A model generated the notes under the pieces. That model made no database searches and was not told the origin of the DNA. It was given only the letters and a program-made list of their open reading frames with translations. Positions 5,723-7,310 of a stretch of 7,310 nucleotides of DNA are shown here, piece after piece; position 1 is the first letter of the stretch; every line of letters begins with the position of its first letter. The position numbers and the translations under genes were made by a program. The stretch lies in the NCBI GenBank assembly GCA_016763915.1, contig JAESSX010000123.1, positions 1 through 7,310 on the forward strand, read 5' to 3'. The DNA is from Rhodospirillales bacterium. GTDB taxonomy: Bacteria > Pseudomonadota > Alphaproteobacteria > Rhodospirillales_A > Casp-alpha2.

Positions 5723-7288
5723 ATGAGCCCTATCACACTGGATGCGGATGCCTTTCAGGAAATTCTGAACAACCTGAACCAGGGCGTCGGTCTGTTCGAT
5801 GTCGAATTCCACCTGGTGCTGTACAACCGGAAATTCACCGAACATCAGGACATCCCCCTGGAACTGGTCAAAGCCGCCCCCCTGCTGGAAGACATCGCCC
5901 GCTTCACGGCGGCGAACACCGCCAAACGCCTGGAAGCGGCCAGGCGGAAGCACCCGTTTCAGTTGGAGTACACGCGGCCCGACGGCGCCGCGATCGAGAT
6001 CGAGGACACTCCCCTGCCCGGCGGCTGGCTCCTCAGCACGTGCACCGATTTGACCGAAGTCAAACAAGCCGTCGGCAGCCTGGTTCATTCCGAACAACAG
6101 GTTCGCGCCATCCTGGATCATACCGTCGAAGGCCTCGTCACCATCGGCGAGGACAAAATCATAAAAACGTTCAATCCGGCGGCGGAAAAGCTGTTTGGCT
6201 ATACCGCGGACGAGGCCATCGGGCGCAACGTAAGCATCCTCATGGAAGACGCCTACGCCGAGACCCACGACGCCCATATCCAGAAATACCTGGATACCGG
6301 CAAGGCCCAAATCATCGACATCGGCGCCCGCGAAGTCACCGGCCGGCGCAAGGATGGCGAGGTGTTCCCCTTGGAGCTGAACATCAGCGAATTTTTCATC
6401 GGCTCCGAGCGCCGCTTTATCGCCACCCTTCGCAATATCACCCGCCGCAAGGAAGTGGAAGGGGCGCTGAGAAGGAACGAACGCGACCTGAAGACCCAGA
6501 TTCTCGAGATGAGAGACAAGGAAGAACGGCTCGAAGAACAAGGCATGGAACTGGTGGCGCTGGCCGAGGACGCGGCCGGGGTTCGCGACCAACTGGATAC
6601 CCTGAACAAGCAAAAGGACCGGTTTTTTTCCATCATCGCGCACGACCTGAAAAGCCCCTTCAACGCATTGTTGGGATTTTCCAGCATCCTGAGCACCCGA
6701 AGCGACTCCCTGAGCAGGGAACAGGTCACCGAATACAGCGACCTCGTCCACCGCGCCGCCGGCCAGGCGTTCCAGTTGCTGGAGGACCTGCTCGACTGGT
6801 CGTGCCTGCAAATGGGAAAGGTCGAATTCGACCCCCAACCGGTCGACATGGACAAGGCGGTCGAGGCCTGTCTGTTTTTGTTCGGCCCCGTCGCCCAGGG
6901 CAAGGACCTCACGCTGAAGGCCGAACACGAAAACGGGCTGACCGCATCCGCCGACCGGCAGATGTTGGACACCATTTTGCGCAATCTCATCAACAACGCC
7001 ATCAAGTTCACCCCCGCCGGAGGCGAAATTACCCTCACGCTCAACAAAAACGGCGACCGGATAGATGTCGCCGTGACCGACAACGGCGTCGGCATCCCGC
7101 CTGAAAAAGTCGACCAGCTATTCCTGATCGAGGAAAAAACCTCGACCAAGGGCACCGAGGGCGAGGTCGGAACCGGGCTCGGCCTTCACCTGTGCAAGGA
7201 ACTGGTGAAAAAACACGGCGGCGAAATTTCCATCGAAAGCACCGTCGGCCAAGGCTCCACCTTCGGCTTCAGCCTGCCGGCGGCGTAA
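5723..7288 (+). CDS. Soluble PAS-PAS sensor histidine kinase, FixL-like second PAS
   Basis: A 521-residue cytoplasmic kinase with no membrane segment. Residues 6-113 resemble a PAS_7 sensor domain (NLNQGVGLFD at 17-26, GGWLLSTCTDLTEVK at 100-114). Residues 122-240 form a second PAS domain close to that of FixL, with FNPAAEKLFGYTADEAIGRN and VTGRRKDGEVFPLEL. A coiled coil (about 240-300) leads to the HisKA box FFSIIAHDLKSPFNAL with phospho-acceptor His307. The ATPase domain has the N box LRNLINNAIKFT (419-430), the G1 box DNGVGIP (453-459) and the G2 box GTGLGL (483-488). All catalytic boxes are intact and no receiver domain is attached, so a separate response regulator is needed; none is in the window. 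His182 aligns with the heme-binding His200 of Bradyrhizobium FixL. ATG 5723 has GGTGA four bases upstream. It likely shares a transcript with the DUF2336 gene. The signal sensed is unknown. Confidence 0.92.
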   Translation: MSPITLDADAFQEILNNLNQGVGLFDVEFHLVLYNRKFTEHQDIPLELVKAAPLLEDIARFTAANTAKRLEAARRKHPFQLEYTRPDGAAIEIEDTPLPGGWLLSTCTDLTEVKQAVGSLVHSEQQVRAILDHTVEGLVTIGEDKIIKTFNPAAEKLFGYTADEAIGRNVSILMEDAYAETHDAHIQKYLDTGKAQIIDIGAREVTGRRKDGEVFPLELNISEFFIGSERRFIATLRNITRRKEVEGALRRNERDLKTQILEMRDKEERLEEQGMELVALAEDAAGVRDQLDTLNKQKDRFFSIIAHDLKSPFNALLGFSSILSTRSDSLSREQVTEYSDLVHRAAGQAFQLLEDLLDWSCLQMGKVEFDPQPVDMDKAVEACLFLFGPVAQGKDLTLKAEHENGLTASADRQMLDTILRNLINNAIKFTPAGGEITLTLNKNGDRIDVAVTDNGVGIPPEKVDQLFLIEEKTSTKGTEGEVGTGLGLHLCKELVKKHGGEISIESTVGQGSTFGFSLPAA

Positions 7289-7298
7289 CGTCCGCCGG
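7277..7298 (+). other. GC-rich hairpin at the histidine kinase stop codon
   Basis: CCGGCGG (7277-7283) and CCGCCGG (7292-7298) pair perfectly around an 8-base loop that contains the TAA stop (7286-7288). A competing pair is TGCCGG (7275-7280) with CCGGCA (7304-7309). The window ends at 7310 before any T-run could be seen, so a terminator can neither be claimed nor excluded. Confidence 0.4.
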
Positions 7299-7310
7299 GT
7301 GTTCCGGCAA

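Noticed and set aside
5693..6928. Long minus-strand open frame of 411 codons opposite the histidine kinase gene
   Set aside because: It mirrors the codons of a clear PAS/HisKA protein, has no recognisable domain, and long antisense frames are expected in GC-rich genes.

Overview
The window looks like chromosomal DNA of an alphaproteobacterium, probably of the Rhodospirillales type. This rests on high GC in the coding regions, the alphaproteobacterial form of the RsmB-like protein, a DUF2336 protein and a histidine kinase that starts with a PAS_7-like domain. The genus cannot be named from the sequence alone.

Layout. Positions 2-160 hold the last 52 codons of rlmE (23S rRNA 2'-O-methyltransferase). 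A good sigma-70-like promoter at 193-220 drives guaB (259-1734, IMP dehydrogenase), followed 31 bases later by an rsmB-family rRNA m5C methyltransferase gene (1766-3088). An AT-richer stretch with no large gene follows (3089-3410). It holds three perfect hairpins and a candidate promoter, and leads into two microprotein genes: a four-cysteine zinc-ribbon-like protein of 57 aa (3411-3584) and a lysine-rich helical peptide of 46 aa (3626-3766). Behind them lie a triple 11-bp repeat (3809-3841) and a strong bidirectional terminator (3848-3875), shared with msrA, which runs on the minus strand (3914 to about 4381). Divergent from msrA is a two-gene unit: a DUF2336 protein (4572-5678) and a soluble histidine kinase with two PAS domains (5723-7288).

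How the genes fit together. The left half is housekeeping: rRNA methylation (rlmE, rsmB) and guanine nucleotide synthesis (guaB). guaA, which I recall often following the RsmB-type gene in related genomes, is absent here, and the AT-rich microprotein segment sits in its place. The right half concerns stress and sensing: methionine sulfoxide repair by MsrA, and a DUF2336/histidine kinase pair that probably forms one transcription unit. The second PAS domain of the kinase resembles that of FixL and keeps a histidine where FixL binds heme, so oxygen or redox sensing is a testable idea.

The least explained parts are the microprotein pair with its structured leader, and the DUF2336/kinase pair. 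No mobile element, CRISPR array, tRNA or rRNA gene was seen.
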